59,767 nucleotides of DNA, from positions 1 to 59,767 of the forward strand of contig CAYRLW010000017.1 of the NCBI GenBank assembly GCA_964425215.1. Direction: 5' to 3'. Shown here piece by piece: positions 21,455 to 29,941 of this stretch. The notes under the pieces were generated by a model. That model saw nothing but the letters and a program-made list of their open reading frames with translations, had not been told where the DNA came from and ran no database searches. Both the position numbers and the translations under genes were made by a program. The stretch's first letter is position 1. The number at the start of each line of letters is the position of its first letter. Origin of the DNA: CAYRLW01 sp964425215 (GTDB lineage Bacteria > Spirochaetota > Spirochaetia > Treponematales > Breznakiellaceae).

Positions 21455-23984
21455 GGATTTAACCGTTATCCTATGGCTTCTCGTTCTGTGTTCCCCCTTG
21501 TTTTCCCAGACAAACACCGTGCCGGTTTCCCTTATCGTAAACGGTATTCCCCAGGGGGACGTGGAAGCCCAGATTGAAGGTTCCGAGGTTTCCTTGCCCA
21601 CGGTTCTGGTTATCCGTATTCTTCAACCGATCCTGGCAACGGAGTATTTTAAAGCCATCGAGGGAGCGGAAACCAAAAGTTTCCGCCTTTCGGATCTGCG
21701 CTTTCTCGGCCTCGGGGCGGATTTTGATAGTCAAAACTTGATCGTTCGGCTCCAGGTCCCTTCCCATTTTATGAAGGAACAACCCCTGCAACCGAAGAGC
21801 GACGGGGGTTCCCAGACCGTTAAGAGGGTAGGCCCCGCGCCCCTTTCGGCCTTTGTTAATGGGATTTTCAACGTGGGAGTTCAGAAGGATCCGGAATTGG
21901 CTCCCTACCTCATCGCAAACACCGATGTGGACGGGGCGCTGAATTTGCGGGGATGGGTCACCGAGGCCGAGGGGGCCCTTTCCGTGAACCGGCTTACCAC
22001 GGTGGAATTGCGAAACCTTCAGGAGGTGTACGATTACCGTCCCTTGGGAATTCGGTTCGCCGCGGGGACCGTGGATCTTCCCCAAACGGGATTTCAAGGG
22101 AGGTTCAACGTGGGGGGGATCACTGTGGCCTCGTACCCCGACGCTCTGGTGAAAACGGGAGGTTCAAGCCCAAAACCGCTTAAACGGAATCGGATTCTGG
22201 GAGATTTGGACCTGATCGAAGTGAACAACCCCGCAAAAATTAGCATAACAACCAATGGAATCACCATCCGAAACGAAACCGTCGGTCCAGGTAAGTACCG
22301 GATAGGAGATCTGCCCTTGGCTTCCGGCTTAAACGACGTGGTAATTCGCATCGAGGAGGAGGGTAAGCCCCCCATAGAAAGACGGCTAGGGGTAGCCTAC
22401 GATGGGGCCCTGCTTCAACGGGGGGATTATCGGTTTGCTCTGGGATTGGGGGCCGATGCGCCGGAAACGGACCGACTAACGGGAAGCGGCTTTTTCCGTT
22501 ACGGAATTATGGACACCCTGGAGGGGGGTGTGAATATACAAAGTGGCCTGGGAATCCTGCTGGGGGGTCTTTCTGTAAAAGCCGCCACTATCCTTGGTTT
22601 TTTTTACGGCGATGGGGCTATGAGTTTTCCCTACGCCGATCCGGAGTTTCCGGCGGCCCTGGGGTACAGCGGGAGCATCCAATACCGTCTGGCTTTTCCG
22701 GCCCATCCTTTTTTCCCCCGTTTCGGCTGGGGCTTCCAATACTCCACGGCGAACTTTTCCGTACCCCAGCTTGCTTCCTCCACGGCGCCCCAGGGGCCTC
22801 CGTGGAAAGTATCGGCCCAGGTCGCCCAGGCTACGCCGGTGGGTATAGCGTTGGCCCTCATGGGGGATTACGGGTCCTCCGACGGCCGGACCACGGCCTT
22901 TGGAGCCGCCTTTGGATTGTCCGTGCCCCTGGGACCGGGGACCTCCGTGTCCGCGACCTTGTCCATGGATAACCGGCTGGGGTACCTGGTCCCCCAGGCG
23001 AGCCTTTCTTTGTTGATAATACCCGGGGACGGAAAAACGGTAACCCATTACTATCAATCCCTAACCGATGGGGAAGCGGGGGCGGAACTGGGGTGGAATA
23101 CGGGGAATAAAGCGGGGGATTACAGCGCGACCATCGGTATTACGAATCCCGCGGGACCCGCCACGAGCCCCGGAACCTTCACCGGAAACGTTAAACGGAC
23201 CGGTAGAATAGGGGATCTTTCCTCCGCCCTTTGGTATAGGGACAATCGGGATGCTTTAGGTCCCTCTTACGGAGGGACCTTGGGAGCCGAAGGTGCGTGG
23301 GTTTACGCGGACGGTATAGGGGCCCCATCCCGACGGGTCTACGATTCCTTTGCCATATTGCATAGCGATGCCACCTTGAAAACCGAGGTTGTGGAAATGG
23401 CCACCGGCACGGCCTCCAAGGTTGAATCCCAGTGGGGAAAACCGGCGGTCCTCCCGAACCTTTCGGCCTATAAGACCACTTCCGCGACCATCATCCTCCC
23501 CCAGGCCCCGGCGGATGTAACGAGCAAGACCCCCTTTATCACCCTGGATCCGGGGTATAAATCGGGGCTGGTGGTACGACCGAGCAAAAGCAAGACCATC
23601 CTGGTCACGGGGACCCTGGAGGATTCCCAGGGGAAACCGGTCCCCTGGACCTTGGGGACCCTCTTCGGCCCCCAGGAAACCGATACGTCTCCACATCCCA
23701 ATAAGCCCTTGGATACCGGCGGCTCAACGGCGGGCACCGGCGGCTCAACGGTGGGCACCGGCGGCTCAACGGTGGGCACCGGCGGCTCAGCGGCGAGCAC
23801 CGGCGGACCAGAAACCCAGGGGTCGGAAATATTCACCGATGAGCGGGGGTACTTTGAGGCCTACGTGACCGATGTGGGAACGTACACGATCAGATGGAAT
23901 ACCGAGGCACCCTTTAGCGTCAATTTCACCCTGCCCCAGGGGACCGAGGGTTCGTTCGCCCTCGGGAAGCTTAGCCAAAATTAG
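21441..23984 (+). CDS. outer-membrane fimbrial usher
   Basis: 847 residues with a signal peptide ending LFSQ. Parts in order: N-terminal domain (VPVSLIVNGIPQGDVEA), a long beta-barrel (from about 130) with a plug-like segment ITTNGITIRNETVGPGKYRI then DLPLASGLNDVVIRI, the classic usher pattern of xxNG..(x)..[VL]xPGxxxIxDL, further barrel strands, then C-terminal Ig-like domains with VTGTLEDSQGKPVPW and ERGYFEAYV. Between the C-terminal strands lies a TGGSTVG tandem repeat. It forms the secretion pore for pilins. The start ATG overlaps the chaperone end. Somewhat divergent from proteobacterial ushers but the layout is clear. Confidence 0.8.
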   Translation: MRNVRDLTVILWLLVLCSPLFSQTNTVPVSLIVNGIPQGDVEAQIEGSEVSLPTVLVIRILQPILATEYFKAIEGAETKSFRLSDLRFLGLGADFDSQNLIVRLQVPSHFMKEQPLQPKSDGGSQTVKRVGPAPLSAFVNGIFNVGVQKDPELAPYLIANTDVDGALNLRGWVTEAEGALSVNRLTTVELRNLQEVYDYRPLGIRFAAGTVDLPQTGFQGRFNVGGITVASYPDALVKTGGSSPKPLKRNRILGDLDLIEVNNPAKISITTNGITIRNETVGPGKYRIGDLPLASGLNDVVIRIEEEGKPPIERRLGVAYDGALLQRGDYRFALGLGADAPETDRLTGSGFFRYGIMDTLEGGVNIQSGLGILLGGLSVKAATILGFFYGDGAMSFPYADPEFPAALGYSGSIQYRLAFPAHPFFPRFGWGFQYSTANFSVPQLASSTAPQGPPWKVSAQVAQATPVGIALALMGDYGSSDGRTTAFGAAFGLSVPLGPGTSVSATLSMDNRLGYLVPQASLSLLIIPGDGKTVTHYYQSLTDGEAGAELGWNTGNKAGDYSATIGITNPAGPATSPGTFTGNVKRTGRIGDLSSALWYRDNRDALGPSYGGTLGAEGAWVYADGIGAPSRRVYDSFAILHSDATLKTEVVEMATGTASKVESQWGKPAVLPNLSAYKTTSATIILPQAPADVTSKTPFITLDPGYKSGLVVRPSKSKTILVTGTLEDSQGKPVPWTLGTLFGPQETDTSPHPNKPLDTGGSTAGTGGSTVGTGGSTVGTGGSAASTGGPETQGSEIFTDERGYFEAYVTDVGTYTIRWNTEAPFSVNFTLPQGTEGSFALGKLSQN
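23715..23807 (+). repeat. 21-bp in-frame tandem repeat within the usher gene
   Basis: Four units of ACCGGCGGCTCAACGGTGGG plus C (23715, 23736, 23757, 23778) and a partial fifth, encoding the heptad TGGSTVG and variants. The two central units are identical. Gain or loss of units would keep the frame, altering linker length in the usher C-terminal domain. Confidence 0.95.
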
Positions 23985-24001
23985 GGAGGAAGGACAGCGC
24001 C

Positions 24002-24943
24002 ATGAAAGTCCAAAGAAAAAAATTCTGGTTCCTATTCTGTATGATCGCCCTAGCGATGGAACCCCTGCAGGCTCAGGCGGTAAAATATATCGTCCTGTCC
24101 CCCAAAAACACCCTCTCCTTCACCTACGATTCTACGCAAGAGGTCTACGGGAGCGTTACCGCGAACCTGACTACCGACAAGGGCGCTACGGATCTTAACT
24201 ATTACGTTACCTTCGATCCCGCCCCGGGGAATCGATTTTTTACCAACGGTTCGTATACCATCCCCTTTGAAATTTACGATAACCCCCAACTGCCCAGACG
24301 GGTGCTTTACGATGCCCTAACGTCTACCAGCGCCGACCAGGTGTTAGCGGGAGTTTTCCCGACACCATCCAATATCCATAAGGCGCCTACGGACACCAGG
24401 ACCTTCGCCGTGGTGGCAGTTCCCGGGGGTTTTGCCCCCGCGGGTACGTATACCGCCACGCTGACCGCCAGTTTTTGGTCCGGAGCCTATAAAACCGGAA
24501 TACAAAAAGCCCAGGCTAACCTATCCCTGGTTCTTCAGGTTAACCAAATCCTGAATATAGTGGCCGTTCCCGTGGGAGCCCTCTTTGACTATACGGCCAC
24601 CCGGGCCACCGTCGATTTTGGGTATCTTGAAGCGGGATCGGTCCGCTCCCTGGACCTGATCGCCCGCTCAAATACAACCTACGGTTTGTCCATAGCCTCC
24701 GTCAATGGAGGAGTTTTACGAAACCCCGATCCCGCCGATTCCAGCGCCATTCCCTACGAACTACGGATCAACGGCACCCCTTTGACCCTTCCCTCGGGAC
24801 TCAGCGTTCCCATCGTTTCCTCCCGTCCCGCGACCACCGTAGACGGGGATCGATTCAACCTAAGCGCCCTTATAAAACCCTTTGACTTTCCCACCGAGGG
24901 GCTCTATTCGGATATTTTGACGGTGACTATCGCCAAAAACTAA
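24002..24943 (+). CDS. two-domain pilus tip adhesin-like protein
   Basis: 313 residues with a signal peptide ending LQAQA. The N-terminal domain (about 28-175) is rich in beta-strand and aromatic/Thr patterns. The second (about 183-313) starts NQILNIVAVPVGA and ends YSDILTVTIAKN, a pilin-like strand at the usual terminal position, similar to the end of the first gene of this operon. Two domains with a pilin-like C-terminus, encoded after the usher, fit a tip adhesin. GGAGG precedes the ATG. The ligand cannot be inferred. It is the last gene of the pilus operon. Confidence 0.6.
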   Translation: MKVQRKKFWFLFCMIALAMEPLQAQAVKYIVLSPKNTLSFTYDSTQEVYGSVTANLTTDKGATDLNYYVTFDPAPGNRFFTNGSYTIPFEIYDNPQLPRRVLYDALTSTSADQVLAGVFPTPSNIHKAPTDTRTFAVVAVPGGFAPAGTYTATLTASFWSGAYKTGIQKAQANLSLVLQVNQILNIVAVPVGALFDYTATRATVDFGYLEAGSVRSLDLIARSNTTYGLSIASVNGGVLRNPDPADSSAIPYELRINGTPLTLPSGLSVPIVSSRPATTVDGDRFNLSALIKPFDFPTEGLYSDILTVTIAKN

Positions 24944-24964
24944 AAAATCCCCTAATCTAGGGCT

Positions 24965-26161
24965 ATGGAAAATTTGTTTATTGCCCTGGTGGTCGTCTCT
25001 TTTTTAGTCTTAATCATCCTTTTAGTTGTCCTCCTACGGCCTAAAGCCGGTTCCGCGTCGGATCGACTTTTACTGATAACCGAAAGCCAGGTTCGTTTGG
25101 AAACCGCCCTGCGGGAGGAATTAGGCCGGAACCGGGAAGAAAGTTCCCTGGCCATTCGCCGGGCCGCCGACGCTCAGGCGGGCCAGTTGACGGCCCTCCG
25201 GGAAGAGGTGGCCCGTTTTGGACAGGGCAACGACGCACGGATGGAGGCCCTCCGGGAGACCGTGGACCGGAAACTCCGGGAACTGCAGGAGGATAACGCC
25301 GCTCGGTTAGAAATGATCCGTAAAACGGTGGATGAAAAGCTCCACGAAACTTTGGAACGGCGTCTTGGGGAATCGTTTAAATTGGTAGGCGAACGGCTGG
25401 AGCAGGTACAGGCGGGGTTAGGAGAAATGCGGACCCTGGCCTCGGGGGTGGGGGATCTGAAGCGGGTTCTGGTGAACGTTAAAAACCGGGGGACCTGGGG
25501 AGAGGTTCAACTGATATCCCTGGTGGAAGACATGCTCGCGCCGGGGCAGTACCTGCTGAATACGGCCCTGAGGCCGGGGGCGGCGGAACGGGTAGAGGTA
25601 GCGGTAAAACTTCCCGGACGGGAAGAAGGCCAGCCGGTTTTGCTTCCGGTGGACGCCAAGTTCCCCAAGGAAGACTACGAGCGGCTGTTAAAGGCCCGGG
25701 AAGAGGGAAACCCTGTAGAGGCTGAAGGGGCCTTAAAAATGCTGGAACGACGGTTCCGTTTATCCGCCAAGGATATACGGGATAAGTACATCGTTCCCCC
25801 GGATACCACCGATTTCGCGATTATGTTTTTGGCCTCCGAGGGACTGTTCGCTGAATGCGTTAGCCGCCCCGGCTTGGCGGAGGCCCTGCAGAGGGAGTAC
25901 CGGGTGGTGGTCTCGGGGCCCACCACCTTTTCGGCCATGCTGAACAGCCTGCAGATGGGGTTCCGAACCCTGGCGGTACAACAACGCAGTAGCGAAGTCT
26001 GGCAAACCCTGGGTCTGGTAAAAATAGAATTTGAAAAATTCGGCGAACTTTTGGATAGGACTCGAAAAAAACTGCAAGAAGCCGCCGAAACGGTGGACCT
26101 GGCGGATAAAAAATCCCGGTTTATTGGGGGTAAGTTAAAGGGGATGGACGAATTACCCTAG
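24965..26161 (+). CDS. rmuC: RmuC-family DNA recombination protein
   Basis: 398 residues. N-terminal membrane anchor (about 5-24), a long coiled coil (about 35-165, heptads rich in Arg/Glu/Leu), then the RmuC nuclease-like domain with GTWGEVQL, LPVDAKFPKEDYERLL, IMFLASEGLFAE and QREYRVVVSGPTTFSAML, all hallmarks of the family. RmuC limits inversions at short repeats in Escherichia coli. Follows the adhesin gene by 21 nt, but composition and function suggest a separate housekeeping gene. Confidence 0.93.
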   Translation: MENLFIALVVVSFLVLIILLVVLLRPKAGSASDRLLLITESQVRLETALREELGRNREESSLAIRRAADAQAGQLTALREEVARFGQGNDARMEALRETVDRKLRELQEDNAARLEMIRKTVDEKLHETLERRLGESFKLVGERLEQVQAGLGEMRTLASGVGDLKRVLVNVKNRGTWGEVQLISLVEDMLAPGQYLLNTALRPGAAERVEVAVKLPGREEGQPVLLPVDAKFPKEDYERLLKAREEGNPVEAEGALKMLERRFRLSAKDIRDKYIVPPDTTDFAIMFLASEGLFAECVSRPGLAEALQREYRVVVSGPTTFSAMLNSLQMGFRTLAVQQRSSEVWQTLGLVKIEFEKFGELLDRTRKKLQEAAETVDLADKKSRFIGGKLKGMDELP

Positions 26162-26204
26162 GAGCCTTACAAACTCCAAAAAAAACCACCGGTCCAACAG
26201 ACTC

Positions 26205-27254
26205 CTAGGGGGCCTTGGTAAACACCGCCTCTATACATTTTTCCGGCTTGGGGGCGGTGGAGATGGTCTTAAAATCCTCTAAATACCGTAAAAAAACATC
26301 CACAATTTTTGGATCAAACCGGATTCCCCCGTTGGCCTTAATTTCCTGGGCCGCGGCTTCAAACGAAAGGCTGTCCTTGTAGGGTCGACGGCTCATCATG
26401 GCGTCCAAACTATCTGCCAGGGCCACAATCCGGGCAGATAGGGGAATCCGCTCCCCCGCCTGCTCGGTCAGGTACCCCTTGCCATCCCAGCGTTCGTGGT
26501 GATAGAGGATCAGATCCCGGGCTATGGGGTCCACTTCTATCGATTTTAACAGCTGGACCCCGATGGATACGTGGGTTTTTACCAGGCTGTACTCCGCCGG
26601 AGAGAGGGGGGCCGCTTTGGTTAAAATTTCGTGGGGAATGCCCGATTTCCCGATATCATGGAGGGGCGCGTAGAGGTACATTTTTCGTATAAACGATATA
26701 TCCAGGCCCATACGGTACGCTAAGAGAGCGGAGTAGCACCCAACCCGTTGGACGTGCCGAAAATCCGGTTCTACCCGATGCCCCGAATCCTCCAGGATGG
26801 CGATCATGGCTAAGTTGAGGCGTTGGATCTCCGCCCGTTGGGCTTCCAATTCCCGCTCGTTATCGTACAAATCCAAGGCCCGGCGCACCGCCAGAATCAT
26901 ATCCAAAGATTTCCACGGTTTGGCTATATATCGGAACAGATTAGCCTGGTTAATCGATTCGGCCAGAACGGTCGTATCGGCGAAGGCGGTGATCAAAATA
27001 CCCTTAATCGCTGGAAAGGTTTGGTACACGTGTTGTAATAACACATGACCCGACATCAGGGGGAGCCGTTCATCGGTAACCAATACCGCCACGGCTTGGC
27101 CCTGGGCTTGCAAATCGTTGATTTTTTTTATAGCCTGGGGGCCGTCGGAGAGGCCAAAAACCTCCACATCGCTTATGTTTTTCCGCAGGTCCCTGACCAA
27201 GCTCTCCACAATAAGGAGCTCATCGTCCACGCAAATAATACAACGTTTACTCAT
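26205..27254 (-). CDS. response regulator with HD-GYP phosphodiesterase domain
   Basis: 349 residues. Receiver domain (1-125) with CVDDE and the phosphoacceptor in VTDERLP, Lys in FRYIAKPW. HD-GYP domain (about 150-320) with APLHDIGKSGIP, HHERWDGKGY and LSARIVALADSLDAM; the usual Pro after GY is Leu here. Such proteins hydrolyse cyclic-di-GMP on phosphorylation by a partner kinase. No kinase gene is adjacent, so it is an orphan regulator. Cytosolic. It faces rmuC convergently. Confidence 0.92.
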   Translation of the reverse strand: MSKRCIICVDDELLIVESLVRDLRKNISDVEVFGLSDGPQAIKKINDLQAQGQAVAVLVTDERLPLMSGHVLLQHVYQTFPAIKGILITAFADTTVLAESINQANLFRYIAKPWKSLDMILAVRRALDLYDNERELEAQRAEIQRLNLAMIAILEDSGHRVEPDFRHVQRVGCYSALLAYRMGLDISFIRKMYLYAPLHDIGKSGIPHEILTKAAPLSPAEYSLVKTHVSIGVQLLKSIEVDPIARDLILYHHERWDGKGYLTEQAGERIPLSARIVALADSLDAMMSRRPYKDSLSFEAAAQEIKANGGIRFDPKIVDVFLRYLEDFKTISTAPKPEKCIEAVFTKAP

Positions 27255-27310
27255 AAAATTATTCTAATAGCTCCAGATACTAAACACAAATGGAAAATCA
27301 CTAACATAGC

Positions 27311-27348
27311 GAGGTCCCTTCAAAAGTCTGTTACTTTGCAAGAGCCCC
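27311..27348. repeat. decayed hairpin B of the dispersed repeat
   Basis: GAGGTCCCTTCAAAAGT, a 5-nt loop, then ACTTTGCAAGAGCCCC: the hairpin B arms of the structured repeat with several mismatches. No central inverted repeat or hairpin A is nearby. It lies in the spacer upstream of the HD-GYP gene. Confidence 0.5.
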
Positions 27349-27397
27349 ATACGAAGGGATCCCGAATCGGCTTAAAAAATTACGTGGAACGCACCCA

Positions 27398-28825
27398 TTA
27401 TTCCAAGGGCAAGGCGGTAATGTTGGTATCCACCGAATCGAGGATCTTGGTCAGCCGGTCCTTTTCGATGAGATCGATAAGCCGGGCTTCTACAAAGCGT
27501 TTCGCTTCCTCCGAGAAGGTTCCCGTGGTAAGACAGTATCCCTTTCCCGCCTTAATTTCTTTTAGCCGGGAATGGAAGTCCCGAACCACCAATTCACCTA
27601 TGGTCCCTTGGGTTCTGATAAACCGAAACATCACTAAATCGGACCATTTTGGGGTATCCACTTCCGCCAAAATATCGGCCCATTCGTTTTTATTCACCGC
27701 GATATTGGTAATTTTAACCTTTGCCTTAGGGAAATAGCTCAGGGCGACCTTTCTGCAAAGGGTAACAAAATCCCCCGTGGGAGCCATTAAAAATATCTGC
27801 AAATTTTTATTCGCGTTCAATTCCTGGTATTTAGCGATGAGGGTAGGCACATCCTTGTAGTTCGGATAGGTAGTTTGGATATCCCGTAGAAAGTTCAAAG
27901 CCCGGCCAATTTCCTGCTGTTTTAAATAGGCGATGGAAAGCCTATACTTCAACTCCACGGCCACCTCGATTTTTAGATTTTCGTGCTTAAGTCCAATTTC
28001 GTAGTCCATAATCGCCTTGGGGTACTGGTGCTGGTTCATGTGGATAGTGCCGGCGAATAGGGATGCGTTGGGACCTAAAACAGGATCCGGGCGCAGGTGG
28101 GTAAATATCTTTATCGCCTGATCGGTTTGACTTAGTTCATAGTAACATTCCCCCATAGCGTAGAGGGATTCCTTATCGTCGGGAACCAAATCGACCGCCT
28201 TACGGAGTAAGGCCAGGGCTTCGCGATAATTTTTAGTCTTAAAAAGCGCCAGGCCCAGGTACCGGAGGGTCAACGCGTGTTCCGGATCCTCCGTCCGGGC
28301 CTGTTGTAGGATTTGGGCGGCCTTCTCAAAGTTCCGGCGTTGGTATTCCAACACGCCTAAATTATAATTTACCTCGAAATTGTTTTGCTGAAGGGTCCGA
28401 GCGATTACCAAACCCTTGTAGGCTTCCTCGTTCATTCCCAACTTAAGAGCCGCCATGCCGAACCGCATATTGATTTCGAACTCGTCTAGGTCCGAATTGG
28501 TCGCGCAGAGCTCCACCAGGGTGCCGTACATTTTCAACGCCTTGTCCCAGACGTCTTCCCGGTAATAAAGATCCGCCAGGGCCACCAGGGCCTCCGGATC
28601 CTTAGGATTTTGGGCCAACTTGCGCGTAGCGTCCCGAATAATCGCGTCCCTACCCTTCGCCTTTTGTTTTTTTCGCCTTTCCGGGGTATTTTTTGTCGAA
28701 CGGCCGGTAAAAAAGAGAAAAGCGATGAGCACAATCGCTAAAAGTATCACTATAATAAGGATGGGTAACAAATCAAGCATACGGTCATTATCGGCGGTAG
28801 AACCGACACCGTCAAGGGAATCCAT
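27398..28825 (-). CDS. membrane-anchored TPR protein with Mrr-like C-terminal domain
   Basis: About 475 residues. One membrane helix near the N-terminus (LPILIIVILLAIVLIAFLFF), a basic stretch, then seven or more TPR-like helical pairs (about 70-340). The C-terminal 130 residues (FRFIRTQGTIGELVVRDFH, then TTGTFSEEAKRFVEARLIDLI) resemble the end of Mrr-like restriction-endonuclease folds, where ..T.FS.EA..f....I.LI is typical, but catalytic Asp-(x)n-Gln-x-Lys residues are not evident, so it is probably a binding module. ATG at 28825 is preferred; TTG at 28831 and ATG at 28780 are possible. Divergent from the LysM gene. Function unknown. Confidence 0.65.
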   Translation of the reverse strand: MDSLDGVGSTADNDRMLDLLPILIIVILLAIVLIAFLFFTGRSTKNTPERRKKQKAKGRDAIIRDATRKLAQNPKDPEALVALADLYYREDVWDKALKMYGTLVELCATNSDLDEFEINMRFGMAALKLGMNEEAYKGLVIARTLQQNNFEVNYNLGVLEYQRRNFEKAAQILQQARTEDPEHALTLRYLGLALFKTKNYREALALLRKAVDLVPDDKESLYAMGECYYELSQTDQAIKIFTHLRPDPVLGPNASLFAGTIHMNQHQYPKAIMDYEIGLKHENLKIEVAVELKYRLSIAYLKQQEIGRALNFLRDIQTTYPNYKDVPTLIAKYQELNANKNLQIFLMAPTGDFVTLCRKVALSYFPKAKVKITNIAVNKNEWADILAEVDTPKWSDLVMFRFIRTQGTIGELVVRDFHSRLKEIKAGKGYCLTTGTFSEEAKRFVEARLIDLIEKDRLTKILDSVDTNITALPLE

Positions 28826-28879
28826 TGACAAAGCCCTAACCGGCGTCTAAAGTTTAAATAAATGTAAGGAGTGAAGCCC

Positions 28880-29941
28880 ATGGCGTCGAATATTGGAATT
28901 AAAATCGCGAATGGGGAATTTTATCCAATCCTCGAAGAAGGCACCAACGTAAAAAAGCGTCTTATCCTTACAACCGTACACGACAGCCAACGGAGTGTAC
29001 AAATTGATCTTTATAAAAGCGAAGCCGCCAGCATGGCCGACGCTACCTACATCGGAAGCCTGGTCATCGAAAATATTACGCCTAAACCGAAGGGTGAGCC
29101 TTCGATAGAAATGATTATCGCATCTACGGAATCGGAAGAGATAATCGCCGAAGCGGCGGATCTGGACTCTCCCGGGAAAGAAGAACGGCAACAGCTAAGC
29201 GTATCCCTTCAGGCGTTGGAGGAAACGGGAACCTATGAGGTCCCGGATTTTGAGCTAGAATCGGATACCCCTCCGCCGGAGGGGCTGTTCGAAAAAACTG
29301 CCGATTTTGAAAGTCCCGTTGCAAAGGAAAAACGATCTTTCCTGTTGCCGGTTCTGCTAATAATCGCCATTCTTCTGTTGGCGGGTCTGTTATTATGGTA
29401 CTTTTTCGCCCGGGGGACCGGCCCTTCTACCGGCGCGGCAACCCAAGCGCCCGCAACGGCCCTTCCAGTAGCGCCTTCTACGACCCAGAGCGATGCTTCA
29501 AAAACCGCCCCCGTCTCGGATACGGCACCGGGAGCCACGCCGGCGATTATAGAGGCCCCGCAAAAAACCGAGGCCTCCGCTACGCCCACTACAAGCCAGA
29601 ACGCCAGTCCTGCGGGTGCTATAACATCCCCGCCGGTGGCTTCTTCCCAGGCCGGTTCGGCGGAGGCCCAGGCCGGTTCGGCAAAGGCCCAGGCATCCCC
29701 AGAGGCCACAAACAGCAGAACCCGCCCCCCGGCGCCCGTTACGACGTACAAAGTTCCCCGGACCATTGGGCCCGAGGGAGTTCGATACAAAATCCGATGG
29801 GGTGATACCCTGTGGGATATCGCGGAGGCTTTTTATCGCAATCCTTGGTTGTTCTCCCATATTGCCCGGTTCAACAAAATTAAAAACCCCGATCTTATTA
29901 TTTCGGGAACCTATATCCGTATTCCGCCACCGCAAAAATAG
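28880..29941 (+). CDS. membrane protein: Hsp70 substrate-domain-like, TM, LysM
   Basis: 353 residues. The N-terminus (about 1-80) reads GIKIANGEFYPILEEGTNV, SVQIDLYKSE and GSLVIENITPKPKGEPSIEM, strikingly like the beta-sandwich substrate-binding domain of DnaK without its ATPase. Then an acidic linker, one membrane helix (about 153-175), a Pro/Ala/Thr/Ser-rich linker of about 110 residues, and a C-terminal LysM domain with YKIRWGDTLWDIAEAFY and SGTYIRIP. It would tie a cytosolic chaperone-like module to peptidoglycan. ATG at 28880 is chosen because AAGGAG stands 8 nt before it. The next gene is a lytic transglycosylase. Confidence 0.8.
   Translation: MASNIGIKIANGEFYPILEEGTNVKKRLILTTVHDSQRSVQIDLYKSEAASMADATYIGSLVIENITPKPKGEPSIEMIIASTESEEIIAEAADLDSPGKEERQQLSVSLQALEETGTYEVPDFELESDTPPPEGLFEKTADFESPVAKEKRSFLLPVLLIIAILLLAGLLLWYFFARGTGPSTGAATQAPATALPVAPSTTQSDASKTAPVSDTAPGATPAIIEAPQKTEASATPTTSQNASPAGAITSPPVASSQAGSAEAQAGSAKAQASPEATNSRTRPPAPVTTYKVPRTIGPEGVRYKIRWGDTLWDIAEAFYRNPWLFSHIARFNKIKNPDLIISGTYIRIPPPQK

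Noticed and set aside
22476..23057. Large antisense open frames in the usher gene
   Set aside because: They are mirror frames of the usher coding sequence, lacking any domain, signal or ribosome-binding site.
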